64,000 bases of DNA from Epiperipatus broadwayi (taxonomy: Eukaryota > Onychophora > Udeonychophora > Euonychophora > Peripatidae). Under the pieces are notes generated by a model, which made no database searches, had not been told where the DNA came from, and worked only from the letters and a program-made list of their open reading frames with translations. A program made the position numbers and the translations under genes. The stretch covers positions 33,555,150 through 33,619,149 of the forward strand of contig JAQFVV010012394.1 of assembly GCA_028023455.1 (NCBI GenBank), given 5' to 3'. The stretch's first letter is position 1. Every line of letters begins with the position of its first letter. Positions 34,746 to 47,466 of this stretch are shown here, one piece after another.

Positions 34746-34979
34746 GATGTGGTGTGATGCACTGTGACTTCTCCTTAAACGGAGTCAGGAATATCTCAGC
34801 TAATATGCCCAGAGAAACCTGTTAGCCACTTTAACTCCTTTCCATTCCCCACTCTAAGTTTTCCCATAATCTGCTCCATCCCATTTCCACAACATAATGT
34901 TTGTCAACTTTATAGCCGTTATATCTAAATCCCCCTTATCTTTTCCCAAACCCAAGATGATGTGATGTGATGCACTGTG
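34746..34979 (-). mobile_element. 3'-end fragment of a CR1-like LINE
   Basis: It matches the 3' ends of the LINEs at 35981 and 43827: GTGATGCACTGTGACTTCTC, AATATGCCCAGAGAAACCTG, then a CTGCTCCATCCCATTTCCAC stretch and the start of the ORF2 C-terminus. On the minus strand it is 5'-truncated near 34955. A further 24 bases (34956-34979) repeat the tail GATGTGATGCACTGTG, so a second, almost completely truncated tail abuts its 5' side. Confidence 0.75.
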
Positions 34980-34984
34980 CCCCC

Positions 34985-35130
34985 TCTATACCAACTTTGT
35001 ACTTTTTAAAAAGTAAGATTAAAAATTTACCTAATATTTGGGAACTGCCCCATTTATTTATTTCATCTATTGATAAAAAAATTCTATTTTCTACCTGATG
35101 ACTACAAGAATAATATGGTCCCACAGGAAG
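34985..35130. repeat. Dispersed repeat also present at 49305-49470
   Basis: Both copies read through CCAACTTT, AGTAAGATTAAAAATTTA, TTTGGGAACTG, CATTTATTTA and TTTTCTGCCTGA to a TAATnTnGTCCCA block. The LINE fragment at 34746-34979 lies between the left part (to 34745) and this part, so the LINE inserted into this older repeat. Confidence 0.65.
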
Positions 35131-35980
<850 letters not shown>

Positions 35981-36167
35981 TGATGCCATGCACAGTGACT
36001 TCTTCTTATTCAGAGTCGGGAATCTCTTAGCCAATATGCCCAGAGAAACACATTAGCCACTTTACCTTCCCTTTCCATTCTTGACCTAAGTTTCCCCCAT
36101 ATTTTTCTCTATCCTGCTGCATCTCATTTCCACAACATAATTGTTGTCAACTCCATGACCTTTATAT

Positions 36168-36533
36168 CTAAATCTCTGTTATTTTTCCCAAACCCAGCGT
36201 AAAAATCAAGAACCCACTTTCTGTATAATCACTTAGTTTATATTTATTCTTCCACAACTTCATTATTTGTACCCTTTCTTTTTGCAGGCATTTATATTCA
36301 ATTAACAGATGTGTAATATTTTCTATACCTTCCTTACACAGTTTGCAGAGTAAATCACCCATATGTTTCTTTTTATGTGTATATTCCCTTGTTGCTAAAG
36401 ATCCTGTTTGAGTCTTAAATAGTAAACTACTTTCCTCGCTATTATCATAAATTAACTTGCGATAAATACTCTGTTTACTTCTATACATGTTTAAACTCTT
36501 TTTATTCTCCATACTAGTTTGCCATATCTTCAA
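36168..36533 (-). pseudogene. Copy A ORF2 C-terminus
   Basis: Contains the finger CKLCKEGIENITHLLIEYKC, with C-x2-C, H and C ligands, preceded by KARTGSLATREYT-type sequence. It matches residues near the end of copy B ORF2 (about 44250-44000). It is separated from the RT part by the 36633-39745 insertion. Confidence 0.75.
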
Positions 36534-36632
36534 ATCTCTATTCTTTATTAAGGGATCTATTCTTCTATCCCATTCCTTGCCATTATAACACTCAAGAAAT
36601 CTCCTAACTCATCCCATCTTTTGTATAAGTAT

Positions 36633-39600
36633 TGTGCCGGTCAAAACATGTTTATCCATCTAACACGAGCTGGAACTCACAAAATGTACTTCAAACCCAG
36701 TCAAGCCCGAGATTTAGGTCAGGGATCAGCCTGGATTCGAACCCACTCTCCAAGCACCAGATCTAACACCTAATGGATAACATAGCAATGATGGCACACA
36801 AGAATTAATTCTTAATCCGGCCCGCTAGCAAATCGGAGAAACAATAAGACTCATGGACTTAAACATATATATAAACAACTTAAATACTAGAGACATTCCA
36901 AAGATAAAATCTAATATATTTAATTCATAGGGGCTTTACTAATGAATAGCTATGGTCAATTAGTGAATTGGATTGATTTAATAATAAGACAGACACTGAT
37001 ATATGATGAATTATAAATATATTTATTGACAATTTTACATGTATTTAGTTATAACCATTATCGTTGGCAAATGCACGCAGGCATTTTATTTATAAAGTAA
37101 CATTTCTCTAGGTCATTTGAACAATAACTGATACATTGGCAAATAAGTTTGTTGCTATTATTTAATGGAGCCAAATATCTCACTATATAACTAATCACTA
37201 CATTCCACTTATTAGTTATGCCCTTTCATCATCAGTTTGAGTGGCTATTATACATAAAATCAAACCAAGTCTGGAGTGAAGCATAATAATACATGTGATT
37301 ATAATAAATTTTTTATATTAAATATGGGCATATAAAGCATCACAGATAGCTTTAGATCAAATGGGTTTTCAAGAATGCTTCAGTTCAAAGCCGAAGATTG
37401 CATATTATGGAGGTAGAGTTGGCTAAGAGATTTTACCAATACGCTAGGCACAAGTAAAATATAATAATAAAGTTGCTCTGTGGATGGAAGAATAGTTTTA
37501 GGGTTTTTGTGACCAACACCAGTTTACCCAATAACCAGTCGTCATGCTGCTAAAAGGGAACCTTTATTTGGTTCATAAGAGGTGGGGACTTATGTGCTAA
37601 TCTGTCTCTTAGCTCAGTCTTAGCTACTGCACTACCCATAAAAGAGGAAGATGGGCTGGACTTACCATAGCCCCATCTTATATATATATAAACAAACAGC
37701 ACAATGATAAAATATTAATAAATTTCTCATCCGCCAAGCCGAAGTATATTATAAATTAAATACTATACATTAAATGAACACTAGATTATCAGCTTGATCA
37801 AAAGAGCCAACTCTTCTGTAGTATGAGAAATACGATATGCTACTGATGGGAATATATATAGACAAACTTTACTTTATCCCTTCAATCTCTTTAGTTATCT
37901 ATAACTAATAAACTCTTAAGGGGGACAAAGTATATTTAAGGGACTTACGAATACTTTAATAAAAAAAATATACTTATGATCACACTCCAGGCTAGTTTAA
38001 TCTTTAGTGACATAATAATTAAAGGTTGAAAATTTAGATTTATAAGCCACATTTTATATTTACATTACTTAATTTACAAATGACAAAATAATAATGAGCA
38101 CAAAGGGTCACCATTATTTATAAATTAGGGTTTCGAAACGGAGCACTAAATCAAGCTATTATAAATAATAATACAAAGATTTTAAACTACATCTTTAAAA
38201 AAATATTCTGTAAATAAATGCATGCCGTTTCTAAACATAGGCATAATTAATAATTATTAAAATAAGCAAAAGAAAAGTAAATATACTGCAGTGACTAAGT
38301 TATATAGCGAAATATTGAATTAATAAAGAAAAATTAGCAAAAGTATTACATTTTTATATAATTCAAATATTATTTAAAAAACAATTTAGAAAGAATTTAC
38401 AATAATATAGTTAGCTAGCCTGTATTTTAAAGAAATAATGATCATTTTGGAGTGTACACAGAGCTCAGTTCTCCTATAGTTGGACTGGAGATACTCAAGC
38501 TGGCATGAAGGTGAGTTCTTTGGCGGCTTATGGTATCTTCAATTTAGTTGGGAGATGATTTAAAATGGTGTTTCTGTAGCTGGATGGAAATTGGAATGAA
38601 GGCAAGTCCCTTTTAGTGGCTTACAGCATCTTTTATTTGGTATAAGCTTGTTGGTTGTTGCTTCGGCATTGGATGGATTGAACTTCGGCATTCCATCATG
38701 GGAACGGCAGCAAAATTTTTGCCTGATTAGCAAGAGATGGTAAAATTAAACAATTTTCAGCTTGGATAGTAATAGCTCTTCAAAAGCAAGATGGAGTATA
38801 TCTTCCCGCTTAAAATATGGCCTATTTATATATTTTCACCAAGCCATAACACCTTTTTGGAATTTTGTTTGCCTCAGGACCAATTGGACTTTTAATTAAA
38901 CAAAATCCTATAATCTAATTTCTACTACTGATAAAGTCTCAGAGGTGTTATTTTTAATTTACTTAAAAATTATTAAAATATATAAATCACATAATTTTGA
39001 TTCAGATTTCATTAATTAAATTCCTTTTTAAGTGTTATAAAATGTTAAAGTTTAGCAGAAGTAACGGTACTCTGATGAAATGATAAAGTCTTTTGTTGAA
39101 ACAAAATCAATCAGTAAACTAGATTTTACTTTTACCCTGGGTGCAGTCACTAATTCTTGTTTACATAAAATTCTCATTTTTAATTATAAACGGATGATTT
39201 TTATTTTAAAAACTTTTAACATATTTTCCTTCCCAATATTATTTGTTTAAAAAAAAGCAAATTTGACAGATGTAAAAGAAAATACTTTAGTTTCAATTAT
39301 ATCTATAAAACATTAAATCAGAAAACTGTAAGTAAAAGTTAAAGAAAACATTTTACATTATATCTTTTTATTTAAACTTAAATATATATATATATATATA
39401 TATAAATCATTATGCCATTATTCCAAGGTTTAAATTATCCATCCACATACGAATATAATAGCGAATATAATTAAGAATTGACTGAAAATTAATAAAACAT
39501 TTTATGAATAATTATCTGGATTTCTACGCTATAATTTTATCAAACCTGTCTAATTATAGCATATTTTCGGATGTAAATGGATGATGCCATTCAAGTGGCC

Positions 39601-39745
39601 ATGATAGCAAAGTTTTACCGCTCTACTTATAGATAACATTTTTACATTTAACATTTTTACATTTAGGATAGGTTCGAAACTAGTTCAGATGAGTAGGTCA
39701 TTAGGTCGATGGTGAAACAGAAAGAGATTGGAAGGTTTCCGTTTC
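36633..39745. mobile_element. 3.1-kb insertion of unknown type in LINE copy A
   Basis: Copy B (44466-44490) shows the intact site. In copy A the same text stops after TATAAGTAT and resumes as AGTATATTGACATGA, giving a 5-bp duplication AGTAT (36628-36632 and 39746-39750). The insert starts TGTGCCGGTCAAAACATG and ends GGTTTCCGTTTC. No ORF above 60 codons, no LTR pair and no inverted ends are seen. A tRNA-like segment lies near its left end, and a degenerate pair of about 65-bp units (GGCATGAAGGTGAGTTCTTT, ATGAAGGCAAGTCCC) lies at 38490-38650. Confidence 0.7.
36715..36795 (-). ncRNA. tRNA-like SINE head (candidate)
   Basis: The minus strand carries an A-box-like TTATCCATTAGGTGTTAGAT and, about 35 bases on, a perfect B-box core, GGGTTCGAATCC. 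This spacing is typical of tRNA-derived SINEs. It lies within the first 160 bases of the 3.1-kb insertion. No second copy is in the window. Confidence 0.4.
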
Positions 39746-39750
39746 AGTAT

Positions 39751-42400
39751 ATTGACATGAATTCTTTATCTAAATCTTCTGCATACCATACTATCTTTCT
39801 CACCCATCTTGTTGCCTGCCCTTTACTCATAAGACAATTAAATACTATTTTGGCTATTCTCTTATTATCCATAAATTGCAATCTATCAAACATTTTCACT
39901 TGGCTTTTTGTATCTCTCATTTAAAAACTTGACCACCCCATTTCTCCTTGAATTGCCTCATTTGCCATCCACACGTCTGCATCTAATGCATGTCTTCCTA
40001 CTTCTCTTTATACTTTTTCTAGGTAATCTAACATTCCTTTACTAACACATAATGCATCATTACCATATGTTAACCCTGCTACTGCCACTCCCTTCCATAT
40101 AATTCTAGTTACATCATATTTATTATATAAAATTTTTTTTATCAGTCCCTTTTTTTCTTTGCTTCATTTATCAATTTTTTCTCCCTTTCATCCAAGCAAT
40201 TTCCCTGATTACTTAAGACAGTTCCCAAATAGGTATACCTATTCATCACACTTAACTTTATATCCCCCAATAAAAATACTTTGTCCTCTCTTTTCCCAGT
40301 ATTAATCATCTTTACTTTTCATTTTTCTTCACTAAATTTAATCCCCATCTTTTCCCCCACCTTTGCACATGTCCTTAACATAACTTGCATATATTTCCTT
40401 CTTTCTGTGCATAAGAAGACATCATCTACAAATAAATAACCCAATAATATGTATACTCCCTTGCCACCTATTAATGGTATCTCTACCCCTCTTTCTGGCC
40501 TTTCTATTGCTCTCTCTATTTTTTTCAAATACAACAAAAACAAAATAGGTGACCTAGGGCATCCTTGCTTTAGTCCCACCCCTTTTTTAACTTTAAGTGA
40601 TTCTATATTCCCTAATTGATATGTATAGTAATTATTTTCATACAATCTCTTAACAAGATTCACTAGAAGCTCTATCTATTTCCAAATTTACTAAACTTAT
40701 CCATAATCTATTTCTATTTATTCTACCATATGCCTTCTCTATATCTATAAAAACCATATATAATTGTCTACCTGTATTTCTACTCCTATCTATAAGTTGT
40801 GTAACTACAAATAAACTATCTCCTATATGCAGATCTGATCGAAAACCTCCTTGTATTTCTCCCTCTAAAGGATTTTCTTCCATTCATATTGTGACTATTC
40901 CAACCACATTTATGCAAAAACTTTATATAACTCTGATGGGTACTACTATCAGTTTACCATAACTTAAATTTTTATGATCCTTACCCTTTCCTTTAAATAT
41001 AGTCTACTTTTATATTACCCCAACTATCTGGAAAATCTTTCTTCTGTGCCATCTTCTTAAAACATAATAATAGGTTTAATTTTGCCTTATGACCTAAATT
41101 CATTACCATCTCCAATATCTATCTATATAAACCTCTTGCCTTTCCATCTTTTAATTTCTTCCCTGCCTCATTCAGTTCATTTTCTGTAAACCTAATATTT
41201 CTATTACTATATGCTTTTATGTTTCTTATCACTCTGTCCTTCACATCTAACACCATTTCTATATCCATTACATACTTATTTAAAATTATCTCGAATTCTC
41301 CTCTATAGTTACTCTCTATTCTCTCATCATCTAATAATACTATCTCTCTCTCCCCTATATTTTTTCTTTTAATATATTTCCAAAATTATTATTCCCATCT
41401 GTTCCACTTTTATTAATATCTTCCAACAATTTACTTTTTTAACTTCATTCTCTCTATATAATTATCTATTTTATCCAACTTCTTTTTTTAAAATACTTTT
41501 CCCATTTAACATTAACATCTTCTTCACTTTCTTTGTTCATAAAACCATTATATTCTCTGTATGCTTTTTTCATCTCTTTTAAACTTTTCCTAATTCTCAC
41601 TTTTCTGTTACTTTTATTCTTCTGAATATTCTCACCTGAAACACTATTTGCCACTTTTTCTACTTCACCACACCAGTTCTTATATTCATCCCCAACAAAC
41701 TCTTCCATAGTTTCTTCAACTTTTATTTTATATTCTTCTAACTTATTCTGATCATTCATTCTCCATCCACATCTTTCACTATCATTTCTACTTTTATTAA
41801 TATTTTCCACCACATTACTAACCATTTCTATTATAAAGAAATTATGATCACTATTACATACTCTCGAAATTCCCTCTTTCTCTACTAATACATAATCTAT
41901 TGTGTGACTTATATTATTTCTAGACCATGTGTATTGTCCCTCATAATATTTGACAAATTCCCCCCCCCCCCCCCCCCCCGTCATAATATTTAAAATTATT
42001 TAAACATATTTTTTACATAACTCCTATGGCACCACCCTTTTTTTGTTTTCTGTTTATACCATACCGTACTAGGTCTTCTAATATTGGTTTTTCTTCTTCT
42101 CTTAGATGTATTTCCACTACTGATAGTATGTCAAGCTCTTCATTTTTAACTGCTTTGTTTAATTCCAGACACTTTTCTGGACTCCTACCACCTTGCATTT
42201 AAATATCCAATTTTAACAATTTCTTTTTTCCTAACTACTCTTTTATAAATTCTTTTGACTCTTTCTTCTTCATTATATTTATAATTAAATTCATTATCAC
42301 TAATTTTACAGATCCATTATCTCTCCATATCTACATTTATATTTAAATCAACTACCCTTATTTATTTATTTCATCTCATCCATTCTTCTCTTTTTGATAA
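39751..42400 (-). pseudogene. Copy A ORF2: endonuclease and reverse transcriptase remnants
   Basis: Open pieces at 40319-40663 (GLKQGCPRSPILFLLYL and FVDDVFLCTERR, with the catalytic Asp pair), 40650-40883 (EIQGGFRSDLHIGDSLF, IDIEKAYGRINR), 41466-41984 (endonuclease end, CNSDHNFFIIEM) and 42013-42198 (LNMQGG-type start through VVEIHLREEEKP with the metal-binding Glu). Frames shift repeatedly. Part of the endonuclease between the Glu and the SDH motif is missing at the C20 run. Confidence 0.75.
41960..41979. repeat. Run of 20 C at a deletion junction
   Basis: TCATAATATTTGACAAATTC stands before the run and GTCATAATATTT after it. Compared with copy B, about 300 bases of endonuclease sequence are missing here. 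Confidence 0.8.
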
Positions 42401-42429
42401 TACTACAATTTAAAATCCTACCCCCCTTT

Positions 42430-43610
42430 ATAAGTTTCCTAAACTAACATTCTTTATAAATCAAACTCCCTCAAACTTCACTCCCTTGTTTTTCTAAATG
42501 CAATCCATCTCTATTATATAACTCCCTCCTATTAATAAAAAAATACCACACATCTACAAACATAACATCATTTCTCTCACACAATTTTTTCAATCTCTCA
42601 TTTTATTTCATGCCCTATCTAACATATACCTCTTGTTAAATCTTGGTAATAATCCAACTATTCATACACTTCCTTTAATCTTACTCAAATTCCTAATGAA
42701 TTCTATATACTCATCCATTACTCTCTCTGAAGGCTCTGACAAATTATTTGTCCCTACCATCCCTTGTTTCTTTACCTCATCTGTAACACCCCCTAATTAT
42801 AGCTTCAGGCAAATATATTCTCTTGCAGATGTGTTTCTATTTACCCTTGCAAATATATCTACACATTTTCTAATTAGCAAATCTCCTATCAGTACTCTCT
42901 CATAGTTTACTTTCCATACTTCATCTATAATATTCTCTTTCAGCTTCTGGACTTCCTTATCTACTTCTTTCTTATCATTCCTATTCAATAATTCCTTTAT
43001 CTGCTCACACTTCATCTCTAATAATTTTAATTTTGCTTTTACATTCTTTTCTTCCTCAATCTTACTCATTCTTTGGCAAACCATCTCCATTGCACTAATT
43101 ATTTTTTCATCTATATCTTTTGTCATTCCACTAAAAACATAATCCATTCTATCTTTCTCAACTACATTTTCCTCCATTTATCCTGACTTCTCTTTAAAGT
43201 ATCTACACTTAGAAACCACCTTTTCATCTTTTTTATCCCATTTACATACTGTCTACATAACCATAAATTTGTTACATCCTTCTTAGTCTTATTTAAGCAT
43301 TTGAAATTATAAACAGCATCACATATGTTACACTCTACCACAGCATGCTTAAATTCTTTCTATTATGTATGCATTGCAGGATACAAATGCAACCCATATT
43401 TCTTGTTTTCAAGTCCCCTACTCAATATATAACTTTATGCTTCTTCTCCTACTCTTCAACCCCTTTTATACAAAAGGAGAAAAACTTTACTTTCTTTCAA
43501 TGGTGATCGATAAACATGTTTCCCAATCTTAGGCTTCAGAACGTTATCTTCTTTCTCAAATAAATGACTTCCTTTCTTAGATTAAAAAATCTTTAGTATC
43601 AAAATTACTA
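42430..43610 (-). pseudogene. Copy A ORF1: PHD-like finger, coiled coil, SGNH esterase
   Basis: In minus-strand order. Near 43350-43240, KHAVVECNICDAVYNFKCLN and then LWLCRQ give a Cys-rich PHD-like finger. 43177-42797 is an open 126-codon stretch with a Glu/Lys coiled coil ending VLIGDLLIRK. Then come VGTNNLSE, IVGLLPRFNKRYMLDRA and NRDGLHLEKQGSEV. The order GDS-like, GTNNL and DGLHL is the SGNH hydrolase block order found in CR1/L2 ORF1 esterases. The catalytic Ser of GDS is Leu here, and stops and a frameshift occur in the esterase, so it is inactive. Copy B lacks ORF1. Confidence 0.75.
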
Positions 43611-43826
43611 AAACCCAATTAATGTTATGTACAACTCAAACATTTTTTTTCTTTCTATATTTAAAATGGCATAATAAAACACTTTGCAAACATCAATATT
43701 ATTCCCATTCCTTCCACATCCAATTGAATTTATCCCTCTTGACCCCAATTTTCTCTCCGCATCTATACAGTAAGCACCCAATATTCATAGCAATAATTTT
43801 TTTTCAACAAAACAATGACATCAGTA

Positions 43827-46800
43827 CATGTGATGTGATGTACAGTGACTTTGCCTTAAACAGAGTCAGGAATCTCTCAGCAGCTATGCCCAGAGAAACC
43901 TGTTAGCCACTTTACCTTCCTTTTCCATTGTCCACCCTAAGTTTTCCCATAATCTGCTCCATCCCATTTCCACAACATAATCTTTGTCAACTCCATGACC
44001 TTCATATCTAAATCCCCCTTATTTTTTCCCAAACCTAGCATAAAAACCAATAACTCACTTTCTGTATAATCACTTTGTTCATATTTAACCTTCCATAACT
44101 TCATTATTTGTACCCTTTCTGCTTCCAAACATTTACATTGAAGTAACAGATGCCTAATATTTTCTATGCCTTCTTTACACAACTTACAGACTAAATCACC
44201 CATATTTTTCCATTTACGTGTATATTCCCTTGTTGCTAAAGATCCCGTTCGAGCCTTAAACAATAAACTACTTTCCTTACTATTATCATAAATTAACTCA
44301 CACCCAATGTTCCATTTACTTTTATATATATTTAAACTCATTTTACTCTCCATACTAGTTCTCCATCTCTCCAACTCCCTATTCTTTATTAATGCATCTA
44401 TTCTTCTATCCCACTCCTTCCCACTATAACACTCAACAATCCTCCTAACACAATCATCCCATCTTTTGTACAAGTATACTGACATAACTTCTTTATCCAA
44501 ATCTTCTGCATACCGCATTACCTTTCTCACCCATCTTGTTGGCTGCCCTTTACTTGTAACCCAATTAAATACTATTTTGGCTATTCTTTTATTATCCATA
44601 AACTGCAATCTACCGAACATTTTCAATTTGCTTTTTGCATCCCTCATATAAAAACTTGACCATCCCATTTCTCCTTGAATTGCCTCTTTTGCTGTCCACA
44701 CCTCAGCATCTAATGCATGTCTTCCTACTTCCCTTTGTACTTTTTCTAAGCAATCTAATACCCCTTTACTAACACATAATGCATCATTGCCGTATGTTAA
44801 CCCTGCTACTGCCACTCCCTTCCATACAATTCTAGCTACATCATATTTATTATATGAAAACAGTGTTAATTTCTTTATCAATCCCTTTCTTTTCTTTGCT
44901 TCATTTATCAATTTTTTCTCCCATTCATCCAAGCAATTTTTCTTATTACTCAAGATGATTCCCAAATAACTATATCTATTCACCACACTTAACTTTATAT
45001 CCCCCAATAAGAAATCTTTGTCTTCTCTTTCCCCAGTATTCACTATCATTATATTTGATTTTTCTTCACTAAATTTAATCCCCATATCTTTACCCACCCT
45101 TGCACATGTCCTCAGCATAACTTCCATATCTTCTCTTCTTTCTGCACACAAAAAGACATCATCCGCAAAAAAAAGACCGGACAATGTATATACTCTCTTG
45201 CCACCTGTTAACGGTATCTCTATCCCTCTTCCTAGTCTTTCTATTGCTCTCTCCATTTCACTCAAATACAACATGAACAAAATAGGTGACATAGGGCATC
45301 CTTGCCTCAGTCCCACCCCATTTTTAACTTTAACTGATTCTATATCCCCTAATTGATATGTATAGTAATTATTTTCATATAATTTCTTAATAACACCCAC
45401 TAAAGCTTCATCCATTCCCAGATTTGCTAAACTTATCCATAATCTATTTCTATTCACTCTATCATATGCCTTCTCTATATCTATAAAACTCATATATAAC
45501 TGTCTACCTGAATTTCTACTCATATCTATAAGTTGTGTAACTACAAATAAACTATCTCCTATATGCCTATCTGACCTAAAACCTCCTTGCATTTCCCCCA
45601 CTACATTATTTTCTTCCATCCATTTTGCAACTCTTCCAGCCACCATATATGAAAAAACTTTATATAAAACTGATGTTACTGCTATTGGTCTATAATTATT
45701 TAACTTTCTATGATCCTTACCTTTTCCTTTAAATAATAATCTTACTCTTGTATTACTCCAACTACCTGGAAAAACTCTCTTCTGTGCCATCTTATTAAAA
45801 CATGATAGTAACTTTACTTTTGCCCTATGCCCCAAATTCATTACCATCTCTGCTGCCCATCCATCTAATCCTCTTGCCTTACCACTTCTCAATTTCTTCC
45901 CTGCCTCATTCAGTTCATTTTCTGTAAATGCAATATTCCCATTACTATATGCTTTCATATTTTCTATCCCTCTGTCCTTCACATCTAACATCTTTTCTAT
46001 ATCCATTACATAACTATTCAATATTCTCTCTAATTCTTCTCTAGAGCTACACTCTATTCCCTCCTCATCCAGTAATACTATCTCTCTCTCCCCCTAAATT
46101 TCTCCTTTTAATGTAATTCCAAAATTTTTTACTCCCATCTCTTCCACTTTTATTAATATCATCCAATAATTTACTATTTAGTTTCATTCTCTCTCTATAA
46201 TTATCTATTTTAGCTAACTTCTTCTTTTCTAAGTACTTTTCCCATTTAGCATTAATATCTTTTTCACTTTCTTTGTTCTTAATAGCACACTTATATTCTC
46301 TGTATGCTTTTTTCCTCTCTTTTACACTTTTACTAACTCTCATTTTTCTATTACTTTTATTTTTCTGAATATTCTCACCTAAAACCCTATTTGCAACCTT
46401 TTCTATTTCATCACACCAGTCCTCATACTCATTTCCAATCAACTCTTCCATGGGTTCTTCAACTTGTATTTTATACTCTTCTAACTTATTCTTATCATTT
46501 ACTCTCCATCCACATCTTTCACTATTATTTCTACTTTTATTCCTATTTTCCATCACATTACTAACCATTTCAATTACAACAAAATTATGATCACTATTAC
46601 ATACTCTCTCTTCATTATCAAACACCTTAATTTTCCGTACTTTATTCATTCCCTCTTTCTCTACCAATATATAATCTATTGTGTGGGATATATTATTCCT
46701 AGACCATGTATATTGTCCCTCATAAATATTAGATAAGTTTCCAATGCTCAAATTTACTCTCTGACAAAATTTCTTCAAAAGCTGTCCATTCTTATTGTCT

Positions 46801-47466
46801 ACATCATCAATTTCTTCAATATGCCCATTCATATCTCCTATAACCATTATTCTCTTCCCCTTTTCTTTAAAACTCTGTATATCCTTAACTAGGCACTCAT
46901 ATATGCTATTGTTCCATTCCATTATAGTTTGACTATCTCCAGTAGCTATATAAACTATAGCCACCATCCATTCTTGTTTTCCCAACCCTATTTCAAACCA
47001 CATATGTTCTTGGCATTTAACAGTATTTAAATATTTTTTTGATATAACACCTATACCACCACCCTTTTTTCTTTCTCTTTTCTATTTATACCCTGCCATA
47101 CCAAATCTTCCAAAACAGGTTCTTCTTCTTCTCTTAGATGTGTTTCCACTACTGCTAATACCTCAAGCTCTTCATTTTCAATTGCTTTGTTTAATTCCTG
47201 CCACTTTTCTGGTCTCCTACCACCTTGCATATTCAAATACCCAATTTTAACAATTTTTTCTTTCCTAACTACTCTTTTATAATTTTTTTTTATTCTTTCT
47301 TCTCCATTATGCTTATAAATAACTTGCTTACCATTTATTTTACAGACCCATTTCCTCTCCACATCTACATTTATATCTAAATCAACTGCCCTTTGTTTAA
47401 TCCTTACATCCCATCCATTCTTCTTCATTTTAATAACACTACAATTTAAAATCCCCCCCCCCCTTT
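43827..47466 (-). mobile_element. CR1-like LINE copy B, ORF2 only
   Basis: Its minus-strand 5' end is truncated at about 47466, just upstream of a C run (47451-47463, G on the minus strand) that corresponds to 42421-42428 in copy A, so ORF1 is absent. The 3' end carries the same tail as copy A (TCACTGTACATCACATCAC on the minus strand). It lies directly upstream (minus strand) of copy A in the same orientation. ORF2 is much better preserved than in copy A. Confidence 0.85.
43937..47428 (-). pseudogene. Copy B ORF2: AP-endonuclease and reverse transcriptase
   Basis: Three open pieces on the minus strand (47428-47051, 47003-46065, 46021-43937) form one LINE ORF2 with two breaks. Endonuclease: IGYLNMQGGRRPEKW, VVETHLREEEEP, VIGDMNGHI, DYILVEKEG and CNSDHNFVVIEM supply the N, E, D-N and SDH catalytic motifs. 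Reverse transcriptase (694-codon piece): LNNYRPIAVTSVLYKVFSYM, GGFRSDRHIGDSLF, DIEKAYDRVNR, GLRQGCPMSPILFMLYL and FFADDVFLCAERR with both catalytic Asp. The C-terminus has CKLCKEGIENIRHLLLQCKC. The breaks are a frameshift near the T run at 47030-47040 and one near the C run at about 46090. The protein would nick DNA and reverse-transcribe its own RNA in the nucleus. Confidence 0.85.

Larger units (their letters stand above)
35981..43826 (-). mobile_element. CR1-like LINE copy A, with ORF1 and ORF2 remnants
   Basis: Read on the minus strand: a 5' region (43826 to about 43610), ORF1 remnants (43610-42430: PHD-like finger, coiled coil, SGNH esterase), then ORF2 remnants (42400-36170: endonuclease, reverse transcriptase, C-terminal finger), then a 3' end with the tail CACAGTGCATGGCATCAT. 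ORF1 with PHD plus esterase is characteristic of the CR1/L2 group. The copy is interrupted by a 3.1-kb insertion (36633-39745) and has lost part of the endonuclease at a run of 20 C (41960-41979). Confidence 0.8.

Noticed and set aside
37600-37690. tRNA-like D-arm (GTGCAGTAGCTAAGAC on the minus strand)
   Set aside because: No matching B box follows; similarity is probably fortuitous.
45018-45356. 112-aa plus-strand ORF
   Set aside because: Antisense shadow of the copy B reverse transcriptase.
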